From assembly GCF_016595245.1 (NCBI RefSeq), contig NZ_JAENHM010000025.1:186001-250000 (forward strand): DNA of 64,000 nt, in the 5' to 3' direction. Shown one piece after another: positions 1 through 9,336 of this stretch. How positions within the stretch are numbered: the first letter of the stretch is position 1; each line of letters begins with the position of its first letter. Both the position numbers and the translations under genes were made by a program. This DNA is from Azospirillum endophyticum (GTDB lineage: Bacteria; Pseudomonadota; Alphaproteobacteria; Azospirillales; Azospirillaceae). A model generated the notes under the pieces. That model was not told where the DNA came from. It was given only the letters and a program-made list of their open reading frames with translations, and made no database searches.

Positions 1-1
1 C

Positions 2-1681
2 GCGGTGTCCACCGGAACGATGTGGCGCGGGCTGGAGGTCATCCTGAAGGGCCGCGACCCGCGCGATGCCTGGGCCTTCGTAGAACGCATCTGCGGCGTC
101 TGCACCGGCTGCCACGCCCTGACCTCGGTCCGCGCGGTGGAGGATGCGCTGCAGATCCGCATCCCGAAGAACGCCCACCTGATCCGCGAGATCATGGCGA
201 AGACGCTGCAGATCCACGACCACATCGTCCATTTCTACCACCTGCACGCGCTGGACTGGGTCAATCCGGTCAACGCGCTGAAGGCCGACCCGCAGGCGAC
301 CTCGGCGTTGCAGCAGGCGGTGTCGCCGCGCCACGCCAAGTCCAGCCCCGGCTACTTCCGCGACGTGCAGACCCGGCTGAAGAAATTCGTGGAGAGCGGC
401 CAGCTCGGCATCTTCAAGAACGGCTATTGGGACAACCCGGCCTACAAGCTGTCGCCGGAAGCCGACCTGATGGCGGTGACCCATTACCTGGAGGCGCTGG
501 ATCTCCAGAAGGACATCGTCAAGATCCACACCATCCTCGGCGGCAAGAACCCGCACCCGAACTACATGGTCGGCGGCGTTCCCTGCGCCATCAACATGGA
601 GGGCACCGGGTCGTCGGGCGCGCCGCTCAACATGGAGCGGCTGAACTTCATCCGCGCCCGCATCCAGGAAGCCACGGCCTTCGTCGAGAACGTCTATCTG
701 CCGGACGTGCTCGCCATCGCCAGCTTCTACAAGGATTGGCTCTATGGCGGCGGGCTGTCGGCGACCAACGTCATGGACTACGGCGATTACGAGAAGGTGC
801 CGTACGACCATTCGACCTGCCAGCTGCCGGGCGGCGTCATCCTGAACGGCAACTGGAACGAGGTCCATCCCATCGACCCGCGCGACCCGGCCCAGGTGCA
901 GGAATTCGTCGCCCACAGCTGGTACCATTACGAGGACGAGAGCAAGGGCCTGCACCCGTGGGACGGCGTCACCGAGGCCAAGTTCGAACTGGGCGCCAAC
1001 ACCAAGGGCACCCGCACCGACATCAAGGAGCTCGACGAGGCCGCCAAGTATTCCTGGATCAAGGCGCCGCGCTGGCGCGGCCATGCGGTGGAGGTCGGCC
1101 CCCTGCCCCGCTACATCCTGGCCTATGCCCAGGGCGTCGGCTATGTGAAGGACCAGATCACCGAATCCCTCGGCGCCTTCAACAAGCTGGCCGGGACGAG
1201 CTTCACGCCGCAGCAGGCGCTGCCGACCACCATCGGCCGCACGCTGGCCCGCGCGCTGGAATGCCAGTACTGCTGCACCATGATGATGGACGACTGGAAC
1301 GCCCTGATCGCCAACATCAAGGCCGGCGACACCGCCACCGCCAATGTCGAGAAATGGGACCCGAAGACCTGGCCGAAGGAGGCCAAGGGCGTCGGCACCG
1401 TCGCGGCGCCGCGCGGCGGGCTCGGCCACTGGATCAGGATCAAGGACGGCAAGATCGACAATTACCAGTGCGTCGTGCCGACCACCTGGAACGGCAGCCC
1501 GCGCGATCCCAAGGGCAACATCGGCGCCTTCGAGGCCTCGCTGCTGAACACGCCGATGGAGCGCCCGGACGAGCCGGTGGAGATCCTGCGCACCCTGCAC
1601 AGCTTCGATCCCTGCCTCGCCTGCTCCACCCACGTCATGGCGCCCGACGGCGCCGAACTGGCCCGCGTCACCGTGCGCTGA
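2..1681 (+). CDS. hupL: Uptake [NiFe] hydrogenase large subunit, 5' end outside window
   Basis: This is the catalytic large subunit of a membrane-bound group 1 [NiFe] hydrogenase, which oxidises H2 at a Ni-Fe(CN)2CO centre on the periplasmic side. The frame is open to the left edge, and about 40 N-terminal residues are probably missing compared with the usual ~600. The two nickel-binding motifs are visible: [10 protein letters not shown] near the start and DPCLACSTH near the end. The 15 residues after that last His (beginning VMAPDG) are the C-terminal tail normally removed by the HupD endopeptidase after nickel insertion. hupC follows 25 bp downstream, so the two are co-transcribed. The small subunit should lie just upstream of the window. 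Confidence 0.97.
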   Translation, partial: AVSTGTMWRGLEVILKGRDPRDAWAFVERICGVCTGCHALTSVRAVEDALQIRIPKNAHLIREIMAKTLQIHDHIVHFYHLHALDWVNPVNALKADPQATSALQQAVSPRHAKSSPGYFRDVQTRLKKFVESGQLGIFKNGYWDNPAYKLSPEADLMAVTHYLEALDLQKDIVKIHTILGGKNPHPNYMVGGVPCAINMEGTGSSGAPLNMERLNFIRARIQEATAFVENVYLPDVLAIASFYKDWLYGGGLSATNVMDYGDYEKVPYDHSTCQLPGGVILNGNWNEVHPIDPRDPAQVQEFVAHSWYHYEDESKGLHPWDGVTEAKFELGANTKGTRTDIKELDEAAKYSWIKAPRWRGHAVEVGPLPRYILAYAQGVGYVKDQITESLGAFNKLAGTSFTPQQALPTTIGRTLARALECQYCCTMMMDDWNALIANIKAGDTATANVEKWDPKTWPKEAKGVGTVAAPRGGLGHWIRIKDGKIDNYQCVVPTTWNGSPRDPKGNIGAFEASLLNTPMERPDEPVEILRTLHSFDPCLACSTHVMAPDGAELARVTVR

Positions 1682-1706
1682 CCGGCAACCGAGGAGGATT
1701 TACGTC

Positions 1707-2501
1707 ATGGCTCCTCTCGACGATGCGAAGCCGGTCGCGACACCGGAGGAGGAAGGAACGGCCGCTCCGGCGGCCGGGCGCTTCCTGAAGGCAATCTATG
1801 TCTACGAGGTGCCGGTGCGGGTCTGGCACTGGGTCAACGCGCTGGCGATCACGGTGCTGTCGGTCACCGGCTACCTGATCGCCAACCCGCTGCCGAGCCA
1901 GCCCGGCGAAGCCAGCGCCAATTTCCTGATGGGATACATCCGCTTCGTCCATTTCGCGGCGGCCTACATCTTCGCTATCGGCTTCATCGGCCGGCTGTAC
2001 TGGGCCTTGGTAGGCAACCACCATGCCAAGCAGCTGTTCCGCTTCCCCTTCTGGGACCGCCACTGGTGGGGCGAGTTGTTCCTGGAGGCCCGCTGGTACC
2101 TGTTCCTGGAACGCAAGCCGAAGCTGTATGTCGGCCACAACCCGCTGGCGCAATTCTCGATGTTTTGGGCGATCGCGGTCGGCAGCGTCTTCATGATCGT
2201 CACCGGCTTCGCCCTCTACAGCGAAGGCGCGGGCCAGGGCAGCTGGCAGGACAAGCTGTTCGGCTGGGTCATCCCCCTGTTCGGCCAAAGCATGGATGTC
2301 CACACCTGGCACCATCTCGGCATGTGGGCGATCCTGCTGTTCGTGATCGTCCATGTCTATGCCGCGGTGCGCGAGGACATCATGTCCCGCCAGTCGATCA
2401 TCTCCACCATGATCAGCGGCGTGCGCACCTTCAAGGACGCCGAGGCCCCGGCCGACGAGGAGCATGAGCGGCCGGCAAAGCGCGGCGTGCGGGTGGGGTG
2501 A
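1707..2501 (+). CDS. hupC: Ni/Fe-hydrogenase b-type cytochrome subunit
   Basis: A 264-residue diheme cytochrome b that anchors the hydrogenase in the inner membrane and passes electrons from H2 to quinone. Four hydrophobic helices are seen, with His residues in or near them, for example in the first (VRVWHWVNAL) and the last (HTWHHLGMW). A strong GAGGAGG ribosome site lies 9 bp before the ATG. The N-terminal ~30 residues are hydrophilic and the C-terminus is a charged tail. It directly follows hupL, the normal order of hupSLC. The maturation genes hupD and hupF, which often come next, are absent here. Confidence 0.95.
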   Translation: MAPLDDAKPVATPEEEGTAAPAAGRFLKAIYVYEVPVRVWHWVNALAITVLSVTGYLIANPLPSQPGEASANFLMGYIRFVHFAAAYIFAIGFIGRLYWALVGNHHAKQLFRFPFWDRHWWGELFLEARWYLFLERKPKLYVGHNPLAQFSMFWAIAVGSVFMIVTGFALYSEGAGQGSWQDKLFGWVIPLFGQSMDVHTWHHLGMWAILLFVIVHVYAAVREDIMSRQSIISTMISGVRTFKDAEAPADEEHERPAKRGVRVG

Positions 2502-2533
2502 GTGCCCGCCAACGGCAAATTCGGTGTTCCCGC

Positions 2534-2558
2534 CCCCTTCCCGTGTGAGCGGGGAGGG
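2534..2558 (+). terminator. Possible hairpin terminator after hupC
   Basis: Arms CCCTTCCCG and CGGGGAGGG can pair (one G-U) across a 6-nt loop, 33 bp after the hupC stop. There is no T-run, so this could equally be a degenerate copy of the GC-rich palindromic repeat seen near 5.3 and 10.7 kb. Confidence 0.35.
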
Positions 2559-2702
2559 AGCCAGGGAACTTGCCCGAAAAGCACGTTGCATCCCTTGAAA
2601 ACCTTGATTTGTTCCGCATGCGTTCCCATATCGGGGAGGTTCCGAAACAACCGGGAATCCCAGATCAGCGCCGCTCCCGTCCGGGTGCGGCCGGAGGACG
2701 CC

Positions 2703-3065
2703 ATGCCCTATTTTCCGACCATTGAACTGACCCCGCAGGTGAGGATGCTGCTGGCCCGCGGAGCGCTGACGCTGAACCCCGGCCAGTGGGTGCGTGGCGA
2801 GAAGGGGCGCGGGCGGTTCCTGCGCACCGATCCGCGCAGCGGCACAACCTATGTCAGCTGGCTGCGGCCGGGCGACGACTGGGAAACCGCCTCTCAGCGC
2901 TTTCACCGGGCTTGCCGCAAGGGCTACATCGGCAAGTATCGCGGCCTGTACGAGTTCGACAAGGCCGACCGCGCCACCGACGCCCCGACCCGCCGCCAGA
3001 AGGTCAAGGCACCGGTCCAGATGCCGTTGTTCGGCTACAGGGCGAAGGATGCCGTCCACGCCTGA
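2703..3065 (+). CDS. Hypothetical protein, 120 aa
   Basis: I do not recognise a family. The frame is open from 2502, but the ATG at 2703 has a good GGAGG site 5 bp upstream, while the earlier part is low-complexity and overlaps a hairpin, so 2703 is chosen. The protein is basic and soluble, with no signal peptide or membrane helix; the centre is rich in Arg, Gly and Trp (GRGRFLRTDPRSGTTYVSW). It runs into the 3' end of hypF on the opposite strand with a 31-bp tail-to-tail overlap. Its position after hupC may be incidental. Confidence 0.6.
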   Translation: MPYFPTIELTPQVRMLLARGALTLNPGQWVRGEKGRGRFLRTDPRSGTTYVSWLRPGDDWETASQRFHRACRKGYIGKYRGLYEFDKADRATDAPTRRQKVKAPVQMPLFGYRAKDAVHA

Positions 3066-5287
3066 CCGAGGCTGAGCCCGCCGTCATTGGCGGGAGCCAG
3101 CCGAGGCAGCAGCGCCTCCACCCCGGCGGTACGAAAACCGGCGACCAGTTCCTCGGCCAGCACCGCGTTCATCAGGCAGCCGCCGGACAGCACCAGCCGG
3201 CCAAGGTCGTGGACACGCAACACCGGCAGCGTCCAGTCCACCAGCGCCGCTGCCAGCGTGCCGTGGAACAGGTCCGCCCCCTCCGCCGCATCGGCGACCG
3301 TCAGCAGGGCTTCCAGCAGGGGCGTGAGGTCCAACTTGCTCCCTTCGACCCGCCAGGCGCCGTCCGCCACGCGCGGGCGCCGTACCAGGGATTCCAGCGC
3401 CATCGGCGCTTCACCTTCGAATCCCGCCGTGGTGCGGACACCCAGCAACCCACAGGCGGCGTCGAACCAGCGTCCGCAGGAACTGGTCGGCGGCGCGTTG
3501 ATGCCGCGCTCGATCATCCGCCGCACACCCTCGACCGGGCCTTGGCCGGCAAAGCGCGGGACGATCTCGTCGGCACGCCCCATGCGGACCAGCGCGGCGG
3601 CGGCCATCCGCCAGGGCTGGCGCGCGGCGACGTCGCCGCCGGGCTGGGCCAGCGGCGCCAGGCTGCCCAGGCGTTCGGCGCGCAGGCCGTCGACCAGCAG
3701 CATCTCCCCACCCCAGGATCCGCCGCCCTCCCCCAGACCGAACCCATCCAGCGCCAATCCCAGCGCCGGTCCCTCCACCCGGTGTTCGGCCATCACGGCG
3801 GCGACATGGGCGTGGTGGTGCTGGACCGCGACGGTCGGAAGGCCGGTCCGTTCGGCGAAGCGGGTGGATTGGAAATCCGGGTGCCTGTCATGGGCGACGG
3901 CCACCGGCTCCACACCCAATATGTGCAGCAGATGGGCGACGGTCTCCTCCAGGAAGCCGAGCGTCGCGGCGTTGTCGAGGTCGCCGATATGCTGGGACAG
4001 GAAGGCCTCGTCGCCGCGGGTGACGCAGACCGTCGCCTTCAGATGACCGCCGACCGCCAGGATCGGCGGGACGGGACGGGCCAGCCGGACCGGCTCCGGC
4101 ACATGGCCACGGCCGCGGCGCAGGAAAGCCGGTGCGCCGGCCAGCTTGCGGACGACGCTGTCGTCGGCGCGGATGACGATGTCGCGGTCATGGTCGACGA
4201 TCATGTCGGCGATGCCGGCCAGCCGCTCCCGCGCCTCCTCGTTGCCGATGGCGAGCGGCTCCCCGCCGGGGTTGGCGGAGGTCATCACCAGCATCAGGTC
4301 CTGCGGCTCGCGCAGCCAGCCGGTGCCGTCGGGCCGCCCGGCCGCTTCATGGAACAGCAGGTAGTGCAGCGGCGTGTAGGGCAGCATGACGCCGAGCCAA
4401 GCGAGGCCGGGGGCGATGCCGGGCGCCAGCTCGGGCCCCGAACCCGGCGCATCCTCCCGCCGCCGCAGCAGCACGATGGGGCGCGCCACGCCCTCCAGCA
4501 GCTTGCGCTCGTCCGGGTCCATCCGGACATGCCGGGTGGCGGAGTCCGCATTGGCGACCATCAGGGCGAAAGGCTTGCCGTTGCGCTGCTTGACCCGCCG
4601 CAGCCGCTCCACCGCATCCGCCCGCATGGCGTCGCAGGCCAGATGGAAGCCGCCCAGCCCCTTGATGGCGACGAGCCTGCCGTCCCGCAGCGCGGCCAGG
4701 ATGTCCTCGGGCCGGTGCGACAGGCGGGGACCGCAGGCCGGGCAGGCCGTCGGCTGGGCGTGGAACCGGCGGTCGGTCGGCTCCCCATACTCCGCCAGGC
4801 AGTCGTGGCAGAGCGGGAAGCCGGCCATCGCCGTCTGTGGCCGATCATAGGGAAGCCGGTGCGTGATGGTGTAGCGCGGGCCGCAATGGGTGCAGTTCAG
4901 GAAGGCATAGCGGTAGCGGCGGTCGGCCGGATCGAACAATTCGGCGAGGCAGGCCGGGCAGACTGCGGCGTCCGGTCCGATGCCGGTGGCGATGGCGCCC
5001 GCGGCCAAGCTGCGGCGGATGGCGAAGATGTCCTCCCCGGGGATCGGGTCGACGGCTTCGCAATCGACGGCGTCGATGCGGGCCAGCGGCGGCGCTTCCC
5101 CGGTCAGGGCGGTGCGGAAGGCGGCGGTGGCGGTGCCCTGCACTTCGATCAGCACGCCCTGCGGGTCGTTCAGAACCCAGCCGGTCAGGCCGAAACGGCG
5201 GGCGAGCGCATGGACATGCGGGCGGAATCCCACGCCCTGCACCCGCCCGCGCACGCGGATCCGCAATCTTTCGCCGTCGTGGGACAT
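3035..5287 (-). CDS. hypF: Carbamoyltransferase HypF
   Basis: HypF makes the thiocarboxamide on HypE from carbamoyl phosphate and ATP, the source of the cyanide ligands of the [NiFe] site. The full 750-residue architecture is visible: an N-terminal acylphosphatase domain (GVGFRPHVH near residue 20), a double zinc-finger region with CxxC pairs starting at Cys110/Cys113, a YrdC-like domain in the middle, and a C-terminal Kae1-like domain with an HHHAHVAAVMAEH motif. It lies convergent to hupLC. The start has only a weak ribosome site. A repeat unit at 5321-5357 sits in its upstream region. Confidence 0.96.
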   Translation of the reverse strand: MSHDGERLRIRVRGRVQGVGFRPHVHALARRFGLTGWVLNDPQGVLIEVQGTATAAFRTALTGEAPPLARIDAVDCEAVDPIPGEDIFAIRRSLAAGAIATGIGPDAAVCPACLAELFDPADRRYRYAFLNCTHCGPRYTITHRLPYDRPQTAMAGFPLCHDCLAEYGEPTDRRFHAQPTACPACGPRLSHRPEDILAALRDGRLVAIKGLGGFHLACDAMRADAVERLRRVKQRNGKPFALMVANADSATRHVRMDPDERKLLEGVARPIVLLRRREDAPGSGPELAPGIAPGLAWLGVMLPYTPLHYLLFHEAAGRPDGTGWLREPQDLMLVMTSANPGGEPLAIGNEEARERLAGIADMIVDHDRDIVIRADDSVVRKLAGAPAFLRRGRGHVPEPVRLARPVPPILAVGGHLKATVCVTRGDEAFLSQHIGDLDNAATLGFLEETVAHLLHILGVEPVAVAHDRHPDFQSTRFAERTGLPTVAVQHHHAHVAAVMAEHRVEGPALGLALDGFGLGEGGGSWGGEMLLVDGLRAERLGSLAPLAQPGGDVAARQPWRMAAAALVRMGRADEIVPRFAGQGPVEGVRRMIERGINAPPTSSCGRWFDAACGLLGVRTTAGFEGEAPMALESLVRRPRVADGAWRVEGSKLDLTPLLEALLTVADAAEGADLFHGTLAAALVDWTLPVLRVHDLGRLVLSGGCLMNAVLAEELVAGFRTAGVEALLPRLAPANDGGLSLGQAWTASFAL

Positions 5288-5320
5288 GAAAACCTGTTGA
5301 TTGACCGTCGGCTGCGCCGC

Positions 5321-5357
5321 CCCCTCATCCTAACCTTCTCCCCAGGGGGGAGAAGGG
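5321..5357. repeat. GC-rich palindromic repeat, single copy
   Basis: A hairpin-forming unit of the pattern CCCCTCATCC-TAACC-TTCTCCCC-AGGGGGGAGAAGGG. It matches the arms of the inverted pair at 10631-10751 (CCCCTCATCCCAACC then CTTCTCCCGCAAGGGGAGAAGGG). It lies between the divergent hypF start and the small gene at 5426. Confidence 0.7.
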
Positions 5358-5425
5358 ATTTCGCAACGTTTCCGGCGACAGCCGGTTGACGGGAGGACAC
5401 GCGGAACCGCAACGGAGACGCCGTC

Positions 5426-5659
5426 ATGAGCGCAAGCAAGCACGAGAAGACCGAAAAGCCGACCGATGCCGACCTGAAGAACAACCCGCAGATCGGCGGG
5501 TCGAAGGGGGCCCGCGCCGCCGGCATGACGCCGGACGATCTCGATCTGGCCCAGGGCGAAAGCACCTTCGAAGGCGACGTGGAGAACCAGACCAACGACA
5601 AGGGCGGGGTCGACAAGCCCTTCCGCGACGGCCCGCCATTGCGGCCGCGGCAAGCCTGA
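5426..5659 (+). CDS. Small hydrophilic protein, 77 aa
   Basis: Unrecognised. The product is very hydrophilic and charged, probably disordered, without Cys or Trp and with no membrane segment. It begins MSASKHEKTEKPTDAD and contains acidic and Gly/Asn-rich stretches. The ATG follows a CGGAGAC ribosome site, and a good Rho-independent terminator starts 22 bp after the stop, so this looks like a real monocistronic gene. Similar small, charged proteins are often stress-related, but nothing here proves that. Confidence 0.7.
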   Translation: MSASKHEKTEKPTDADLKNNPQIGGSKGARAAGMTPDDLDLAQGESTFEGDVENQTNDKGGVDKPFRDGPPLRPRQA

Positions 5660-5681
5660 CATAGCGAACCCGGAAATCCAC

Positions 5682-5715
5682 AAGGGGCGGTGCTCGCAAG
5701 GGCGCCGCCCCTTTC
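5682..5715 (+). terminator. Rho-independent terminator
   Basis: A 12-bp stem (AAGGGGCGGTGC with GCGCCGCCCCTT, one G-U), an 8-nt loop and a short T tract. It closes the 77-aa gene. Confidence 0.8.
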
Positions 5716-5974
5716 ATATCTGCATCGAGACAGCATCGGCAGAGTTGCCGCGCCCGCGGCGATCTGTTACATCTGGCCGATGCTGCACCGCGTCACGCCG
5801 CCTTGACGGTTACCCACCGCGACTGACCTGAAGCCCGACGGCCTCTTTCACGGCCGGTCGTCGCTTCGCAGCGATTCCATCTTTCCAACGCCAATTCCCG
5901 AGATGACGATGCACCGCCCGGCTTGCGCCGGACCCCGGCGATTGCCGTCATCGTGCTTCGAGCTTGCGAGATCC
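5716..5974. other. Leader/intergenic region before the SulP gene
   Basis: About 260 bp without a supported gene. A small hairpin (CGACGGCC, 8-nt loop, GGCCGGTCG) lies near 5837. No promoter close to the sigma-70 consensus was recognised. The frame of the transporter is open from 5903, but the extra 24 residues look non-coding. Confidence 0.4.
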
Positions 5975-7462
5975 ATGACCATCGATTTGCAACGGCTCCG
6001 TCAGGAGTGGTTCGGCAACACGCGCCGTGACCTGCTGTCCGGGCTTGTCGTCGCCCTCGCCCTGATTCCAGAGGCGATCGCCTTCTCCATCATCGCCGGG
6101 GTCGATCCGAAGATCGGTCTCTATGCCTCCTTCGCCATCGCCATGACGATCGCCATCGTCGGCGGCCGGCCGGGCATGATCTCCGCCGCCACGGCCGCCA
6201 CGGCGGTGCTGATGGTCACGCTGGTCAAGGAACACGGCCTGCAATATCTGCTGGCCGCCACCGTGCTGGCCGGATTGCTGCAGATCGGCGCCGGGCTTCT
6301 GCAGCTGGGAGCCCTGATGCGCTTCGTGTCGAAATCGGTGATGACCGGCTTCGTCAATGCGCTCGCCACCCTGATCTTCCTGGCCCAGGTACCGGAGTTG
6401 ATCGGCGTGCCGCCCATCACCTATGGGCTGGTCGCCGCCGGATTGGCGATCATCTACCTTCTGCCCCGCCTGACCAAGGCGGTGCCGTCGGCCCTGGTCA
6501 GCATCCTGGTGCTGACCGCGGTCACCATCGGCTTCGGGATCGATGTGCGGACCGTCGGCGACATGGGCGAGTTGCCCAACACCCTGCCCGTCTTCCTGCT
6601 GCCCGACATTCCCTTCACCCTGGAGACGCTGCGCATCATCCTGCCCTATTCGGCCGGCATCGCCGTGGTCGGACTTCTGGAATCGCTGATGACCGCGGCC
6701 ATCGTCGACGACATGACCGACACTGGCAGCGACAAGAACCGCGAATGCGTCGGCCAGGGCATCGCCAACATGGTCTCCGGCTTCCTGGGCGGAATGGCGG
6801 GCTGCGCGATGATCGGCCAGTCGGTCATCAACGTGAAGTCGGGCGGCCGGGGGCGGCTGTCGACCTTCTGCGCCGGACTGTTCCTGCTGTTCCTGATCGT
6901 CGTGCTGGGCGATTGGGTGAAGCGGATCCCGATGGCCGCCCTGGTGGCGGTGATGATCATGGTGTCGGTCGGCACCTTCGACTGGCGTTCGCTGAAGACG
7001 CTCGCAACGCACCCGCGCAGTTCCAGCGCGGTCATGCTGGCGACGGTCGCCGGCGTGGTCTTCACCCACAATCTTGCCGTCGGCGTGCTGATCGGCGTGC
7101 TGCTGTCCGGCATCTTCTTCGCCGGCAAGGTCGCCCGGCTGTTCCGCGTCACCTCCACGCTGTCGGAAGACGGCCGCACCCGCAGCTATCTGGTGGAGGG
7201 GCAGCTGTTCTTCGCGTCGGCGGACGATTTCTCTGCCGCCTTCGATGTCCGGGAAGACTTGGATGCGATCGTCATCGACGTTTCCCGCGCCCATATCTGG
7301 GACCTCTCCAGCGTCGCGGCGCTCGACGGCATCGTGCTGAAGTTCCGCCGTGCGGGAATGGAGGTGCGTCTGGCCGGGATGAACGCGGCCAGCGAGACCA
7401 TCGTCGACCGGCTGGCCATCCATGACAAGCCGGGGAGCGAAGAGCGCGTGGCAGCACATTGA
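5975..7462 (+). CDS. SulP family anion transporter with STAS domain
   Basis: A 495-residue SulP/SLC26-type permease, likely importing sulfate, bicarbonate or another oxyanion across the inner membrane. The N-terminus ([20 protein letters not shown]) is the typical SulP entry motif. It is followed by about ten to twelve hydrophobic helices and a C-terminal cytoplasmic STAS domain (about residues 405-490). The ATG at 5975 is preferred; an ATG at 5903 would add 24 residues without family character. The substrate cannot be told from sequence. The gene stands alone between a terminator and the polyketide locus. Confidence 0.9.
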   Translation: MTIDLQRLRQEWFGNTRRDLLSGLVVALALIPEAIAFSIIAGVDPKIGLYASFAIAMTIAIVGGRPGMISAATAATAVLMVTLVKEHGLQYLLAATVLAGLLQIGAGLLQLGALMRFVSKSVMTGFVNALATLIFLAQVPELIGVPPITYGLVAAGLAIIYLLPRLTKAVPSALVSILVLTAVTIGFGIDVRTVGDMGELPNTLPVFLLPDIPFTLETLRIILPYSAGIAVVGLLESLMTAAIVDDMTDTGSDKNRECVGQGIANMVSGFLGGMAGCAMIGQSVINVKSGGRGRLSTFCAGLFLLFLIVVLGDWVKRIPMAALVAVMIMVSVGTFDWRSLKTLATHPRSSSAVMLATVAGVVFTHNLAVGVLIGVLLSGIFFAGKVARLFRVTSTLSEDGRTRSYLVEGQLFFASADDFSAAFDVREDLDAIVIDVSRAHIWDLSSVAALDGIVLKFRRAGMEVRLAGMNAASETIVDRLAIHDKPGSEERVAAH

Positions 7463-7472
7463 CGGGCGGCCA

Positions 7473-7493
7473 CCGGCGGTTGCCTGCCGCCGG
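7473..7493 (+). terminator. Possible hairpin after SulP gene
   Basis: Perfect 7-bp arms CCGGCGG/CCGCCGG with a 7-nt loop, 11 bp after the stop. No T-run follows, so a terminator role is uncertain. Confidence 0.4.
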
Positions 7494-7655
7494 AGATCAC
7501 TCTTGTCATGGTGGGCCGGCCCGCCCCGAAAGGCGATAGCCGTTCGAGGCTACGGGCATCGGCGCAACAGGCATGCGATCCTCCTGTTGGCTGGGATGGC
7601 GGGAGTGCCGCCCCGCCCCCTCGCCCCGACCCGGCGGCAGCATGCAGGAGACAGG

Positions 7656-8714
7656 ATGTCACCCGATCCGCAGCTGTTGGCGGTCGCCACGGCATTGCCG
7701 CCCCACCGCTTCGAACAGGCGGAGACGCTGGCGGTCGCCCGGACGGTGTTCGCCCACCGCCTGCGCGATTTCGACCGGCTGGCGCCCGTCTTCGCCAACA
7801 CCGGGATCCGCACCCGCCATGCCGCCTGCCCGCTGTCCTGGTATCTGGCTCCCCATGGCTGGGCCGAGCGTGCGGCCGTGTTCGAGCGGGTGGCGCTGGA
7901 CCTGCTGGAAGACGCCGCGAACAAGACACTGAGCGACGCCGGGCTGCGCCCGTCGGATGTCGACGCCATCGTCTGCGCCACCACCACCGGCATCGCCACG
8001 CCGAGCCTCGAGGCGCTGCTGCTCGACCGCATGGGGTTCCGGCCCGACACGGTGCGGCTTCCGGTCTTCGGGCTGGGCTGCGCCGGCGGCGCGCTGGGTC
8101 TGGCGCGGGCGGGCATGATGGCGCGCGCGATGCCGGGCCGCACCGTGCTGTTCCTGGTGGTCGAGCTTTGCACCTTGTCGCATCGCCCGGAAGAGGCTTC
8201 CCCCACCAATGTGGTGGCGAGCGCATTGTTCGCCGACGGTGCCGCCGCCGCGCTGCTGCGCGCATCTGCGGCGGATGACCGCGCTCCGGGTCCGCGTTTC
8301 GTCGACAGTGCGGAACACACCTGGCCGGGCACCCGGCGGATCATGGGATGGCGGGTCGAGGACGAGGGATTCGGCGTGGTGTTCAGCCAGGACATCCCCC
8401 GCCTGATCCGCGGAAGGCTTGCTCCGGTCGTGGACGGTTTCCTGACCGGCCGCGGCATGACCCGCGCCGACCTGGGAGGGGTGATCTGCCACCCCGGCGG
8501 CGCCAAGGTCCTGCAGGCGCTGACGGAGGTGCTGGCGCCCGTCACCGCCGGCATGGACGACTCCTGGGCAGTGCTGGGCGACTGCGGCAACATGTCGGCA
8601 GCCAGCGTGATGTTCGTGCTGGAGCGGCGGCGGCGGAGCGGTGCTACCGGGCCGCACCTGATGCTGGCGCTCGGCCCCGGCTTCACCGCCGGCCTGACCC
8701 TGCTGGATCTGTGA
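7656..8714 (+). CDS. Type III polyketide synthase (chalcone/alkylresorcinol synthase-like)
   Basis: A 352-residue homodimeric type III PKS that condenses an acyl starter with malonyl-CoA and cyclises the product. The full catalytic triad can be placed: Cys142 (GLGCAGGALG), His279 (ICHPGGAK) and Asn312 (GDCGNMSAAS). The frame is open from 7422, but the ATG at 7656 has an AGGAG site 5 bp upstream and gives the normal family length. The next gene, an ICMT-like methyltransferase, starts 2 bp after the stop, as in bacterial alkylresorcinol/alkylpyrone operons such as srsA-srsB. A long-chain phenolic or pyrone lipid is therefore the likely product, but the starter unit is unknown. Confidence 0.93.
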   Translation: MSPDPQLLAVATALPPHRFEQAETLAVARTVFAHRLRDFDRLAPVFANTGIRTRHAACPLSWYLAPHGWAERAAVFERVALDLLEDAANKTLSDAGLRPSDVDAIVCATTTGIATPSLEALLLDRMGFRPDTVRLPVFGLGCAGGALGLARAGMMARAMPGRTVLFLVVELCTLSHRPEEASPTNVVASALFADGAAAALLRASAADDRAPGPRFVDSAEHTWPGTRRIMGWRVEDEGFGVVFSQDIPRLIRGRLAPVVDGFLTGRGMTRADLGGVICHPGGAKVLQALTEVLAPVTAGMDDSWAVLGDCGNMSAASVMFVLERRRRSGATGPHLMLALGPGFTAGLTLLDL

Positions 8715-8716
8715 CG

Positions 8717-9298
8717 ATGGATGCGTTCGGCTGGCCGCAGATCATCCTGCTGGCGGTGACGGCTCATCGGCTTCTGGAATTGGTGGTCGCCCGCCGCAAC
8801 ACCGCCCATCTGCTGGCCGACGGTGCGCGGGAAGTCGGGGCCACACATTACCCGTTGTTCGTCGCCTTGCATGCCGGCTGGCTTCTGGCCCTGTTCCTGC
8901 TGGTGCCGGCGGGCGCGCCGGTGAATGGCTGGCTGTTGGCGTTGTTCCTGCTGCTCCAGGCCGGGCGGGTGTGGGTGATCGCCACGCTCGGCCGTTTTTG
9001 GACGACGCGGATCATCACGCTCGATGGCGCACCGCTGGTCCGCCGCGGTCCCTTCCGCTGGGTCCGGCATCCCAATTATTTGGTGGTGGCGGGGGAGCTT
9101 GCCGTCCTGCCCCTGGTCTTCGGCGAGGTCCGGATCGCGCTTGCCGCCACGCTGCTGAACATCCCGCTGACCCTGCACCGCATCCGGGTGGAAGAGCAGG
9201 CCTTGAGCGGGCGCGGCGGAACAGACGGCGGTGCGGGGAGTTGGACAGGATGGAGCCGCCGCCGCCTGCCGTCGGCCGCAAAGCGGCCACGGCCGTGA
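8717..9298 (+). CDS. Isoprenylcysteine carboxyl methyltransferase-like membrane protein
   Basis: A 193-residue integral membrane protein of the ICMT/phospholipid methyltransferase type. Several hydrophobic helices precede the RHPNYLVVAGE motif near residue 120, the S-adenosylmethionine-binding signature, followed by a conserved Glu (RVEEQAL). The ATG is 2 bp after the type III PKS stop, so the two are translationally coupled. In known systems the SrsB-type enzyme methylates the alkylresorcinol made by the PKS; the same role is inferred here. The last ~30 residues are Arg/Gly-rich and unlike the family. Confidence 0.88.
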   Translation: MDAFGWPQIILLAVTAHRLLELVVARRNTAHLLADGAREVGATHYPLFVALHAGWLLALFLLVPAGAPVNGWLLALFLLLQAGRVWVIATLGRFWTTRIITLDGAPLVRRGPFRWVRHPNYLVVAGELAVLPLVFGEVRIALAATLLNIPLTLHRIRVEEQALSGRGGTDGGAGSWTGWSRRRLPSAAKRPRP

Positions 9299-9336
9299 CC
9301 GCTTCCTGAAGCGCAATAAGAACAGGAATCCTCGCC

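Noticed and set aside
2786..5389. 867-codon plus-strand frame opposite hypF
   Set aside because: Gln/Arg/Gly-rich shadow of hypF, which itself has all family domains.
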